Part shown: piece by piece, positions 46,122 to 54,992 of the stretch | Position numbering within the stretch: position 1 is the first letter of the stretch | Layout of the letters: the number at the start of each line of letters is the position of its first letter | DNA from: Pseudomonadota bacterium | Lineage (GTDB): Bacteria > Desulfobacterota > Syntrophobacteria > Syntrophobacterales > Syntrophobacteraceae | NCBI GenBank assembly: GCA_023416335.1 | Contig: JAEZHY010000090.1 | Span: 35,493-99,492 of the forward strand | Direction: 5' to 3' | Length of the DNA stretch: 64,000 nucleotides | Program-made: the position numbers and the translations under genes | The notes under the pieces: model-generated | What the model was told of the DNA's origin: nothing | What the model saw: only the letters and a program-made list of their open reading frames with translations | Database searches by the model: none

Positions 46122-47540
46122 GTGAATGAGATTAAAAGCACCGAAATACGCGACCCTCAACAGCTTCCATCTGCATTTCCCAACACCATTCATACCGAAA
46201 AAATTATGTATACCGCTATGGCACGAAATTCACAGACACTAACACTGGCGGCCATTGTAACGGGACTAGCGGTCGTAGTCTCGGTTGTTTTTCTCGGTTG
46301 TTACAATGAGCTAAGGTATACGGAATCCCGTGACAGAGTCATCCATACCCGTGAGGTTATTGAACTGCTTCAGATGACTTTTTCCACTTTGCAGGATGGG
46401 GAGACGGGTCAGCGGGGATATGTCCTCACGGGACTGGATGAATATCTCGAGCCGTTCCATAGAGCAGTGGATAATGTTCGATACCAGACTGAGGCCGTAC
46501 TCCAGCTTACGAGGGATAACCCGAAACAGCAGATTCGGATTGCAAAGATTCAGGATCTAATCGAGAAGAAATTTGATGAATTACAAAATACAATTTTGCT
46601 GCGCAAGGAAATAGGGCTCGACGCTGCACTCCAGGTGGTATTCAGCGGAGACGGGAAGATCCTGATGGATCAAATCCGCCAGATGATGGCCGAAATGCAG
46701 GGGGAGGAACAGGAACTGCTGCGGATGCGGGAAAAGGTATTCAAAAACGAGATCGTGCAAAGGCGATTTGCCATGGCGCTGGGTGGAGTGGTCTCCTTCG
46801 CGCTTTTCATCATTAGTGCCTTTCTGGCTCATAAGAACAGTCTGCATAAGCAGGGCGAAAGCTATAACAGGCGCATGAAGGAATCCCTGGACAATGTGGC
46901 TCACGATCTTCGCACACCCCTTACCCGACTGCGGGGCAAGGCGGAACTCGCGTTGCAGTCGGATTGTGACAGTGCAACCTGTCTGGAAGCTCTAGCCGAC
47001 TGCATGGAGGAATCCGAGCACGTAATCAGGATGCTGAATACGCTCCTCGATGTTTCCGAGGCCGAAACCGGTCTGATGAAACTCCGGGCAGACAAGGTGG
47101 ATCCAGCCGGACTTTTCTCGGAACTTTTGGATATTTATGAGTATGCTGCCGAAGAAAAAAATATAAGCATGCACCTGATATGCCCGAATGATCTCCCCGT
47201 GATAGCGGATCGCGCGAGAATACAGCAAGCTATGGCCAACCTGATTGATAATGCCATCAAATATACGCCGCCGGGCGGGGAAATAATCGTTGATGTCAAG
47301 GAACATGGCGGCAGGGTTTTAATTAGTATTCAAGACAACGGTATTGGAATTCCGTCCGAAGAAATACCCAGGATCTGGGACCGCCTCTATCGGGGCAATT
47401 CGGGCCAATCTCAGCGTGGACTGGGCCTTGGTCTGAGTTTTGTGAGAGCCATCGTGCTGGCGCATAATGGGAAAGTGCACGTTCTCAGCGAACCGGGCCG
47501 CGGCTCCACATTTTTTGTTTCTCTGCCACGAAACAGGTGA
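46122..47540 (+). CDS. CHASE3 histidine kinase
   Basis: 472 residues, GTG start at 46122 with AAGGG upstream; an in-frame ATG lies at 46209. Two membrane helices (about 44-64 and 211-231) enclose a periplasmic CHASE3 domain (DGETGQRGYVLTGLDEYL). H box VAHDLRTPLTRLRG and the ATPase boxes DNAIKYTPPGG, DNGIGI and GLGLGLSF follow. Hence it senses an outside signal and phosphorylates the adjacent regulator. CHASE3 is not typical of copper sensors, so the copper link rests on the oxidase neighbour and palindrome. Confidence 0.93.
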   Translation: MNEIKSTEIRDPQQLPSAFPNTIHTEKIMYTAMARNSQTLTLAAIVTGLAVVVSVVFLGCYNELRYTESRDRVIHTREVIELLQMTFSTLQDGETGQRGYVLTGLDEYLEPFHRAVDNVRYQTEAVLQLTRDNPKQQIRIAKIQDLIEKKFDELQNTILLRKEIGLDAALQVVFSGDGKILMDQIRQMMAEMQGEEQELLRMREKVFKNEIVQRRFAMALGGVVSFALFIISAFLAHKNSLHKQGESYNRRMKESLDNVAHDLRTPLTRLRGKAELALQSDCDSATCLEALADCMEESEHVIRMLNTLLDVSEAETGLMKLRADKVDPAGLFSELLDIYEYAAEEKNISMHLICPNDLPVIADRARIQQAMANLIDNAIKYTPPGGEIIVDVKEHGGRVLISIQDNGIGIPSEEIPRIWDRLYRGNSGQSQRGLGLGLSFVRAIVLAHNGKVHVLSEPGRGSTFFVSLPRNR

Positions 47541-48283
47541 TTTGTTTTCTTTCTTTTTGGATTACGCGGCGCTGATACCTCAAAACCTTTCCGACACTCT
47601 CATCGCTTCCGGTCCGAAGTAGCTGCTTCAACTCACATTATTCTTCTGTAACCGTAACCGACCGGGGTGGTCTGGTTTTCGTCAGTAGGACGACACAGTC
47701 TTTCCGCTCCACCCGTCCTACGAGCTTATCCTATTGTTTTCTTTCGTGATTTTCGCACTACTATCGGTCATTTTCTTGTTTTTTGAACAAGATTTTTTAT
47801 GCTGCCGGTTCTTAACTCGTTTAATATCAACCCCTTAGTTACACTTTAGGCCGAGGAGAACCGAACGGCGCGGGTGGCCCAGGCAACAGGCTTTAACGTT
47901 GCCTGGGTCCGGAGGACAAGAGGCTTCGCGTAGAATTACCAGTCCCTCTTGCCTGCGGCATGGGCAACCAAAACCACGTTGCCCGTGTCACCCACGGTTT
48001 GGTTCCTAGCGCGAGACGGTGGGCTCTGCCCATCCTACGACCTTATCATATTGTTTTCTTTTGTGATTTTCATGTATTTCGTGGTTATGGGCTTTTGTCT
48101 TTTGTTTTGGTTGCGGCTATGCTGCCCCGGGAATTTCGGGGTTGGAAGTCTTCGTCTTTTGTGTCTTGGCCCCGGCTATGCCGTCAGGCTTCTTCAACCC
48201 ATTTCAGACTTGTGTCAGGGCGCTTCAGGGTTATGGAATTCCGGGGGGGAGGTGTCCACCGGTTTCGACTTTGCTGCATGATC
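47541..48283. other. Repeat-filled gap
   Basis: No gene. Holds copy 2 of the three-hairpin element on the minus strand, with a GTTTTCTTTCGTGATTTTCG copy of its left part at 47730-47760. Confidence 0.6.
47873..48180 (-). repeat. Three-hairpin dispersed element, copy 2
   Basis: Near-identical to 3100-3424 over about 300 bp in the opposite orientation, including the CACGAAA-rich left part and all three hairpins. Confidence 0.8.
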
Positions 48284-48730
48284 TCAGCATTGGTGATTAT
48301 GCGAAACGAATTCGTCGAAATAGAGGGAGCTGCTGAAGGCGAGGGCCGAACCCATTGTGAAATAGACAACCGCATCGATGTATTTGGGAATCGGCAGGTG
48401 CCTGACCGTGTAGCCCATGAGCATCATGACCAGGATCAGAAAGTAGCTTCGCCAACCCTGGAAAGCGAAAAAGCACGTCTTTTCCGGTCTGGTGGAGATT
48501 CTCCGGATATTTTTCGAAGCGATGCGCGAAAATCCACGGGAATAGACAATAAGCCCCAGGGCAAAGCTCAACGCAGCCAGCACGAGGTTCAACGGCCAGG
48601 CGGAATTATAGAGCCAGAAACAGGCAACGATTGTAAGCGCGATCCCGACCCCAAGCCACACCACCCCGGCAGTCAGGACCAGCCAGCACCGTCGGACCCT
48701 GGGAACACAGGCTGGTTCGAGTTTTTCCAT
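48284..48730 (-). CDS. Four-helix membrane protein of unknown function
   Basis: 148 residues with four likely membrane helices and basic loops. No catalytic motif or known family. GAGGAG precedes the ATG. Stands alone. It could be a small transporter or structural membrane protein. Confidence 0.7.
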   Translation of the reverse strand: MEKLEPACVPRVRRCWLVLTAGVVWLGVGIALTIVACFWLYNSAWPLNLVLAALSFALGLIVYSRGFSRIASKNIRRISTRPEKTCFFAFQGWRSYFLILVMMLMGYTVRHLPIPKYIDAVVYFTMGSALAFSSSLYFDEFVSHNHQC

Positions 48731-49313
48731 GCATCTCCTCAGAACCGATTTGAATAACTGACTTGCCGCGAAAGCGGCAGGTTGAATGATAATACCTGAG
48801 AGAGCATGAAATCAATTCGTATCGGCATTTTTGCCGGAGAGAAGTGAAAACGCCGATATTTAGCGCCATCACTCAGCCCGACATCGTTAGGAGAAGCCGG
48901 CCAATCCAACGACTGCCTGTTATGGAAAAGCAGGCCTGATACCGATCCTGTCAGATCCTCCCTTCGGTTGTGCCCTGATCGCCCCGACAGCCCTGTGTAG
49001 TCCGTATTGCCCAACACCGTGAATTTCCTACACTTACGTCACATTACGTCGCCGACTTCGAATATTGGCATGCGTTATGCTTGCATGGACAGAGCAGAAC
49101 CGTTGCTTTTTCTCACCACGCAAAATTATCGCAATCGTGCACCCTGAATCAACCGAGCAAGTGCAATGCAATGCGGGAATGCTGGTCTGACGCAAAAACA
49201 GGCAAAATCGAACTTCGGAATAATTTCCAGGCAAGCTGTCGTTGGAAGCCTACAGCTCTGTATGGAATCTCATACAGGTTCATGCATTCTCTCCAATAAT
49301 GGGCCAATACAAT
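48731..49313. other. Intergenic region upstream of the barstar gene
   Basis: About 580 bp. Short frames here lack coding character and no remnant of a ribonuclease toxin is readable on either strand. Confidence 0.45.
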
Positions 49314-49748
49314 ATGGAACCCGTAATTCCGATGCAACACGGATTGTCTAAACCATCATGGACGTGCATACACTTTGTCGATACCGAGCAATCTCGGCTG
49401 ATCTGCAGAATACGGCTTCCATCTGAGATCTTGTTGCTGGAAGCTAATGTGGGCGAGGCTGGGAGTGTAACCGATCTTATTTCCGCAGTTTCGCAGGCTA
49501 TGGAATTCCCCTCTTACTTTGGCAACAGTTGGGATGCCCTGGAGAAATGCCTTCGGGATATGGCGTGGCTGCCTGCCGAAGGCTACGTGCTCCTCCTGCA
49601 TGGTGCCGGAAAATTCTGGGCGACAGCAACCAAAGTTGCAGGGGCACTTGTGGAATCATGGCTTCCCTGTGCTGAGGAGTGGGCAACAATTGGAGTTGCC
49701 TTTCACCTTGTATTTGATATGGGTGAAACCTCAAATGATTCTCATTAA
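49314..49748 (+). CDS. Barstar-family ribonuclease inhibitor, orphan
   Basis: About 144 residues from the ATG at 49314; further in-frame starts exist at 49299 and 49332 and none has a strong site. The core FPSYFGNSWDALEKCLRDM is the barstar (PF01337) signature. Barstar-like proteins inhibit barnase-type RNases, commonly as immunity proteins of polymorphic toxins. No barnase gene is next to it. A frameshifted DUF4288-like gene follows 46 bp later, so this may be an orphan immunity island. Confidence 0.85.
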   Translation: MEPVIPMQHGLSKPSWTCIHFVDTEQSRLICRIRLPSEILLLEANVGEAGSVTDLISAVSQAMEFPSYFGNSWDALEKCLRDMAWLPAEGYVLLLHGAGKFWATATKVAGALVESWLPCAEEWATIGVAFHLVFDMGETSNDSH

Positions 49749-49794
49749 AGTCTGCTAAACTGTCCCTATCGACTACAGCTGCGGAGATTTGCCA

Positions 49795-50201
49795 ATGGAC
49801 ATTGAAAAACAGAGGTTTTCATCGTTAATGTTGTTCCAGTTCCGCACTATGAGAAACGGAATATCCAATCAACGGAGAGTCTGTGAAGAGCGCATAATGG
49901 TATTTGAAGCTGAAAGTCTTCAGAAGCCCTTGCCATGGCCAAAAGAAGGGGCAAGGATGGAGAATTCTCTTACGTGGATAATGATGTCAATGTACTATTC
50001 GAATTCATTGGAATAATGGAGTTAATAGACCTGAACTCCGTCGAAAAAGATGAGGTGTGGTGGAGATTAACCGAAAAGCTGAATCCAATGGAGAATAAAA
50101 GCAGATTCATACCTGATGAATCTGAACTGGATGCACTGAGGACGCAGGCACCACCACGTAAACGGGGCAGATTATCGGTCCCTTCGAAAAGGGCCAGGTA
50201 G
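49795..50201 (+). pseudogene. DUF4288-like gene with a -1 frameshift
   Basis: Two overlapping frames read as one protein with a break: frame 1 from ATG 49795 (GGAG upstream) gives MDIEKQRFSSLMLFQFRTM...CEERIMVFEAESLQ, then near 49921-49926 a one-base loss shifts the reading to the frame carrying EALAMAKRRGKDGEFSYVDN...MEL. The joined product matches the DUF4288 outline. It is a probable pseudogene, or, less likely, a programmed frameshift. It neighbours the barstar gene. Confidence 0.6.
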
Positions 50202-50370
50202 CACAGTTTTAAGCGGAATCCAGTGCTTGCAAAACTCTGCATCCCAGGAATTGCAGCTATTTCATGCCACTTGCCGGCCCAACACTATTCCCCTAATGGT
50301 TTCCAGACCACCCAGCGCATATTTCGCCGAAATCCGAACAGAGATGACCTATCATAAAGGCGGCGAATGA

Positions 50371-51744
50371 CTAATTTGTCAAACTCTGCGTCGGGGCCGG
50401 AATTCTCCCCCCGAGGGTTATGAAGCCGCCGGAGCCGTCTTTTCCCGGGACGGCAATGATCGTGGCCTCGCCAAGCAGGCCGCCGAAGAAGGCTTTATCC
50501 CCCGCCTTCTTCCCGGGGACCGGGATGAGCCGCGCAGCTGTGGTTTTCTTGTTGATCACACCTATCGCCATTTCATCGGCGATTATGGCGGCAAGGGTTT
50601 CGGCTGACGTCTCTCCCGAGAGCGCTACCATGTCCAGACCGACCGAACAGACGCTGGTCATTGCCTCGAGTTTTTCGATCGAAAGGAATCCCAGCCTTGC
50701 GGATTCAGCTATATTGAGATCCTCGCTCACCGGGATGAAGGCGCCGCTCAGCCCGCCGACATAGGAACTCGCAAAGGCCCCGCCCTTTTTCACGGCATCG
50801 TTGAGCATGGCAAGCGCTGCGGTTGTTCCGGGAACTCCAATTCTGCTCAGGCCGAGGCTCTGGAAGATTTCCCCCACGCTGTCGCCGACGTTAGGGGTGG
50901 GAGCAAGCGAGAGGTCCACCACGCCGAAGGTGACTCCCAGTTCCTTCGCAACGTGCCTGCCGATCAGTTCGCCGACCTTGGTCACCTTGAAAGCGGTGCG
51001 TTTGATAATTTCCGACAGTTCTCCCAGGTCGAGCCCCGGATTGGCGGCGCGCGCACGGTCGATTGCTTTCCTGACGACACCGGGTCCGCTCACGCCGACG
51101 TTTATGACCGAGTCGGGCTCGCCCACCCCCAGGTATGCGCCCGCCATGAACGGGACATCCTGCGGGATATTCGCGAATACGCAAAGTTTTGCACAGCCGA
51201 CCCCGTCGCGGTCTTTGGTGAGTTCCGCAGCCCTTTTCAGGGTCCTGCCCATGAGATAAACGGCGTCCATATTGATGCCCGCCCGCGTGGAGGCAACATT
51301 AACCGAAGAACATACATGATCGGTCCCGGCAAGGGCCTCGGGAATGGCTTCTATCAGGGCGCGGTCACCCGATGTGCACCCTTTTTCCACGAGTGCTCCG
51401 AAGCCGCCGATAAAATCGACTCCTACGTCTCCGGCTGCCTGGTCCATCGCGACGGCAATCCGGACCATATCTTCCGGGCCGAACGGACATGCGGCAACGG
51501 CTATGGGACTCACGGCAATCCGTTTGTTTACGATGGGTATTCCGTAGCGGATCCCGACCTCGTCGCAAACGGCGACAAGGTTGTGGGCCAGGCGGCGAAT
51601 CTTTGACCGCATCTTTTCGATGAACCTGTCCGGTTCGTCGCTTGCGCAGTCGAAAAGGCTGATTCCGAGTGTCACGGTTCTGAGGTCGAGATGCTCGTTT
51701 TTGAGCATTTCAAGTGTAGCGAGAACTTCTCTGTGGCTGAGCAT
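50371..51744 (-). CDS. PFL family (UPF0210/DUF711) protein
   Basis: 457 residues. Long glycine-rich PFL-like protein, e.g. DFIGGFGALVEKGCTSGD and CSVGLDMVALSGETSAETL. Members occur next to ACT-domain proteins; no reaction is established. Here it follows the ACT gene by 25 bp on the same strand, the same pairing. No formate-lyase catalytic Gly/Cys pair is visible. Confidence 0.85.
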   Translation of the reverse strand: MLSHREVLATLEMLKNEHLDLRTVTLGISLFDCASDEPDRFIEKMRSKIRRLAHNLVAVCDEVGIRYGIPIVNKRIAVSPIAVAACPFGPEDMVRIAVAMDQAAGDVGVDFIGGFGALVEKGCTSGDRALIEAIPEALAGTDHVCSSVNVASTRAGINMDAVYLMGRTLKRAAELTKDRDGVGCAKLCVFANIPQDVPFMAGAYLGVGEPDSVINVGVSGPGVVRKAIDRARAANPGLDLGELSEIIKRTAFKVTKVGELIGRHVAKELGVTFGVVDLSLAPTPNVGDSVGEIFQSLGLSRIGVPGTTAALAMLNDAVKKGGAFASSYVGGLSGAFIPVSEDLNIAESARLGFLSIEKLEAMTSVCSVGLDMVALSGETSAETLAAIIADEMAIGVINKKTTAARLIPVPGKKAGDKAFFGGLLGEATIIAVPGKDGSGGFITLGGRIPAPTQSLTN

Positions 51745-51769
51745 GGATTCGTTTTCCGGATGAGAGAGA

Positions 51770-52321
51770 TCAGACTCGGTGAATGGCTTCGAAGATGTCC
51801 CTGTGCTGGAGGCTTATATCGAGGCCCAGGTCGGCGCCGCGCTCGTACAATGCTTCGCGAAACCGGTGCTGGTCCAGCGATATGGGGATATCGACTTCAT
51901 AGATCATGATGTTTGCGCCCGGAGCATCTCCACCGCGGAAGACCGCCTTGAGATTGGAGATGTTCACGCCAAACCCGGCCAGAAGCTCGGTTACTCCGGC
52001 TACCAGACCCGGACGATCTGGACCGAGCGTCGTGATAACAAACGGCTCGCTCTGAGGTTCATCCCACACTCCGGCTCGTTCCATCTCACGAAGAAGGACG
52101 GAAAGCTTCATTGGATCCAGCTTTTCGCGGAGCCGGGTCAGCAGATTGTCGAGCACGAGGTCGTCGGGAACGGACGCAATGAAAACGCCGGCGAATTCCG
52201 TCTGCAGAATGGTCTGGCTAACGTCTTCAATATTGCACCCGGCTTCGAAGAGGACCGCCGAAACGGCCGCAATGATCCCAGGCCGGTCATGTCCGAGAAC
52301 GGAAACGATTACTTTTTTCAT
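51770..52321 (-). CDS. Two-ACT-domain protein (GcvR/UPF0237-like)
   Basis: 183 residues with two ACT domains: MKKVIVSVLGHDRPGIIAAV at the start and VITTLGPDRPGLVAGVTEL in the middle. ACT domains bind amino acids and regulate partners. Paired with the PFL protein, as is common for UPF0237/UPF0210. Its ATG overlaps the hypC stop as ATGA, so translation is coupled to a hydrogenase-maturation gene. Confidence 0.88.
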   Translation of the reverse strand: MKKVIVSVLGHDRPGIIAAVSAVLFEAGCNIEDVSQTILQTEFAGVFIASVPDDLVLDNLLTRLREKLDPMKLSVLLREMERAGVWDEPQSEPFVITTLGPDRPGLVAGVTELLAGFGVNISNLKAVFRGGDAPGANIMIYEVDIPISLDQHRFREALYERGADLGLDISLQHRDIFEAIHRV

Positions 52322-52554
52322 ACGGGCTCTTCGTCGGCGCAGGAGGCCATTTCTCTTATCAGGCGAAGTGATTCCCGGGCTTCATCCGGATCGAGCACAT
52401 TCAGAGCAAATCCCGCATGCACTATCACAAATTCCCCGATCTTCGGTTCTTCAGGCAGGAGCAGAAGAGACGCTTTCCTGATCGCTTCGCCGATTCGGAC
52501 GGTCGCAACACCTTCCTCAACCCCGATTACTTCCCCGGGAATGGCCAGGCACAT
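52318..52554 (-). CDS. hypC: Hydrogenase maturation chaperone HypC
   Basis: 78 residues from ATG 52554 with AAGGAA upstream. The family start MCLAIPGEV, with the functional Cys2, is visible. HypC carries the Fe(CN)2CO unit with HypD to the hydrogenase large subunit. The stop overlaps the ACT gene by ATGA. hypA, B, D, E and F are not in the window. Confidence 0.92.
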   Translation of the reverse strand: MCLAIPGEVIGVEEGVATVRIGEAIRKASLLLLPEEPKIGEFVIVHAGFALNVLDPDEARESLRLIREMASCADEEPV

Positions 52555-52640
52555 GGTAGTTTCCTTTCGAAATGCTGACAATCAGCCGCCATACCGGCAG
52601 CATCCAAATCATAAACCGGCTCTTCAGCAGTTGATTTTTT

Positions 52641-52667
52641 CAGCTCACTGCTCACCGGTCACTGAAG
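52641..52667 (-). repeat. GTGAGCAGTGA repeat at protease gene 3' end
   Basis: Minus strand AGTGACCGGTGAGCAGTGAG lies just after the stop of the hydrogenase protease gene. Confidence 0.55.
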
Positions 52668-52673
52668 ACTGCT

Positions 52674-53189
52674 TTACACAACGCGGCACACCGGAGCGGG
52701 GTTTTCGATCTTCTTCCAGGTACCGCCCGCCTTGGCGACTTCCGCCAGCACCGCCGCAACAATGTCTTCCATCCGGTTCCGGACGGGTTCCGTCAGGCCG
52801 GTGTTCCACGAAGTCCAGTCCCCGGGCTCGATCCCGATCACTACGGCTTCGGGCTTGTTCCCGAGTTCTTCGGCATAGATCAGGGTTTCCACCACATTCA
52901 ACTCGTGGAGCGAACTCTTGTATGGAATCTTCTTAGGCAGATCTTCTTCGGGAATCCGGTAAATGGATCCGGGAGGTCCCCCTCCCCTGACGATATCGAC
53001 GATGATAGCGTAGTCGGACTCGAATATGGGATCGAGTAGCCTCAGTCCCAGCGTGCCGCCGTCGTAGAGTTCGACGTTGTCCGAGAAGACGTATTCGTCT
53101 CCGAGTTTCTCGATTACCCGAACACCGGTTCCTTCGTCGCCGAGCAGAATATTGCCGACTCCGAGTATCAAAATGCGTTTAGGGTTCAT
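52674..53189 (-). CDS. Hydrogenase maturation protease (HyaD/HybD family)
   Basis: 171 residues from ATG 53189 (GAAAGG upstream). GVGNILLGDEGTGVRV, with the nickel-sensing acidic residue, plus a central Asp and DDIxH-like region, match the M52 endopeptidase family. It removes the large-subunit C-terminal tail after nickel insertion. It follows the large subunit (stop 53275) after a hairpin with a T run, then hypC after 119 bp. Confidence 0.9.
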   Translation of the reverse strand: MNPKRILILGVGNILLGDEGTGVRVIEKLGDEYVFSDNVELYDGGTLGLRLLDPIFESDYAIIVDIVRGGGPPGSIYRIPEEDLPKKIPYKSSLHELNVVETLIYAEELGNKPEAVVIGIEPGDWTSWNTGLTEPVRNRMEDIVAAVLAEVAKAGGTWKKIENPAPVCRVV

Positions 53190-53213
53190 TGTCGCGCCTT
53201 TCACAAACAAAAA

Positions 53214-53252
53214 AGGGAACCCGGCCAGGCGCAAGCACGGGCCGGATTCCCT
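53214..53252 (-). terminator. Terminator between hydrogenase genes and maturation protease
   Basis: On the minus strand AGGGAATCCGGCC pairs with GGCCGGGTTCCCT around a loop, then a TTTTTT run. It follows the large-subunit stop closely, so much transcription probably ends before the protease, hypC and ACT/PFL genes, setting a lower level for them. Confidence 0.7.
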
Positions 53253-53274
53253 CTAAGTATCCAAAAAAACAGAA

Positions 53275-54918
53275 TTAGACAACTTTAAATTCGTAGACTT
53301 CGTTAGTGTTCGGATCGATCACATGCACGCCGCAGGCAATGCAGGGGTCGAACGAATGGATCGTACGCAGAATTTCGACCGGGCGTTTCGGATCGGCGAC
53401 CGGGGTGCCGACAAGGGCGTTTTCCAGGGGGCCCAGCTTGTCGGCCGCATCGCGCGGACCGATGTTCCAGGTCGAGGGAACGACCATCTGATAGTTGCCG
53501 ATCTTCTGGTCCTTGATGCTGATCCAGTGACCCAGCGCACCGCGGGGAACGTCGTTGAGGCCTGCGCCCATGCCTTCGGCAGGCATCTGGTAATCGGCGC
53601 AGATGTTCAGATCGCCCTTCTTGATGTTTCCAACCAGCTGATCCATCCAGCCTTCCATGGCATCGCCGATGATCTTCGTCTCGATCGCGCGCGCAGCGGT
53701 TCTGCCGAGGGTCGAGAAAAGAGCGTCGGGCGGAATGGCCAGCTTTTTCAGCACTGCGTCGACCATCTGCTTCGTTTGGGGCTGTCCCTTGCCGTAAGCC
53801 ACCAGGACGCGTGCAAGCGGACCGACTTCCATCGGCTCGTCTTTGTAGCGCGGGGCCTTCATCCAGCTGTAGCGGGCTTCCGTGTCGTACTTGTCGAACT
53901 TCGGCTTGGTCTCGCCCTTGGCGGGATTGAGGCCCTTCGGATCGCCTTCGTACCAGCTGTGCTTGATCTGTTCGGTGATCAGGTTGACGTCGACTGCTTC
54001 AACATTCTTGAGGTTCCTGTTGAAGATCGCGCCGCGCGGGAACATGAAGCTGTCCGGTTCCTTCGCCGTCTGCGGGAAGTCGCCGTATACCAGGAAGTTC
54101 TTGTTTCCGCCGATCTTGCCCCAATCCTTGTAGAAGCCGGCAACCGCCAGAACGTCCGGAATGTAGACGTTGTTGACGAAGTCCATGGTTTCCTTCCACA
54201 GATACTTGAACTCGGCAATCCTGCCCGGGGTCAGATCGGTTGCGCAGGTTACGCCGCCGACAACAAGGCTTTGGAGATGGGGGTTCTTGCCGCCGAAAAT
54301 GGCATGCATACGGGCCGTGCGGGCCTGCTGGCGCAGGGCGTCGAGGTAATGGGCAACGGCCATCAGGTTGGCTTCAGGGGGCAGCTTGTATGCGGGGTGT
54401 CCCCAGTAGCCGTTTGCGAAAATTCCGAGCTGTCCGCTGTCAACGAACTTTTTTACTCTTGCCTGGACTGCCTTGAAATCGTTTACGCCGCTCTTGGGGC
54501 TGTTCGGAGAGACCGATGCGGCCAGGTCGGCGGTCTTTTTCGGATCGGCCTTGAGGGCGCTGGTGATGTCGACCCAGTCAAGGGCGTGCAGATGATAGAA
54601 ATGGACCACGTGGTCATGCAGGTACTGGGCGCCATGCAGCAGGTTGCGGACCAGCCGGGCATTATCGGGAATGTTTACGTTCACCGCACTGTCTACCGCG
54701 CGGATGGACGCAAGCCCGTGAATATAGGTACATACGCCGCAGGCGCGCTGCGTGAACAGGTACGCATCTCTCGGGTCACGGCCTTGAAGCATCATTTCGA
54801 TGCCGCGGAAAAGAGTCGAACTGCTCCAGGCATTCGCGACCTTTCCATTGGCCACTTCCACTTCTATTTTAAGATGACCCTCGATCCTGGTGATCGGGTC
54901 TATTACGACTCGTGCCAT
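53275..54918 (-). CDS. [NiFe] hydrogenase large subunit, periplasmic
   Basis: 547 residues. N-terminal VIDPITRIEGHL; first nickel pair RACGVCTYIHG (CGxC); second pair in DPCIACGVHVID near the C-terminus, with all four Cys codons TGC, so no selenocysteine. A 15-residue tail after the last His is the predicted cleaved propeptide. With the small subunit it oxidises or makes H2 outside the inner membrane. Downstream hairpin then protease and hypC; upstream is the small subunit after a 74-bp gap. Confidence 0.95.
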   Translation of the reverse strand: MARVVIDPITRIEGHLKIEVEVANGKVANAWSSSTLFRGIEMMLQGRDPRDAYLFTQRACGVCTYIHGLASIRAVDSAVNVNIPDNARLVRNLLHGAQYLHDHVVHFYHLHALDWVDITSALKADPKKTADLAASVSPNSPKSGVNDFKAVQARVKKFVDSGQLGIFANGYWGHPAYKLPPEANLMAVAHYLDALRQQARTARMHAIFGGKNPHLQSLVVGGVTCATDLTPGRIAEFKYLWKETMDFVNNVYIPDVLAVAGFYKDWGKIGGNKNFLVYGDFPQTAKEPDSFMFPRGAIFNRNLKNVEAVDVNLITEQIKHSWYEGDPKGLNPAKGETKPKFDKYDTEARYSWMKAPRYKDEPMEVGPLARVLVAYGKGQPQTKQMVDAVLKKLAIPPDALFSTLGRTAARAIETKIIGDAMEGWMDQLVGNIKKGDLNICADYQMPAEGMGAGLNDVPRGALGHWISIKDQKIGNYQMVVPSTWNIGPRDAADKLGPLENALVGTPVADPKRPVEILRTIHSFDPCIACGVHVIDPNTNEVYEFKVV

Positions 54919-54992
54919 GATGGATTCTCCTTATTTATTAAAACGCATTGATTCTTTTGCTCTACCGGTGCTGTTCGTTTATTCCGTCAACT

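Noticed and set aside
53321..53345. [NiFeSe] hydrogenase (Sec in the second nickel pair)
   Set aside because: The codons read GAC CCC TGC ATT GCC TGC; both positions are cysteine.
53323..54951. Long plus-strand frame of about 540 codons
   Set aside because: It is antisense to the hydrogenase large subunit, which has all nickel-binding motifs.
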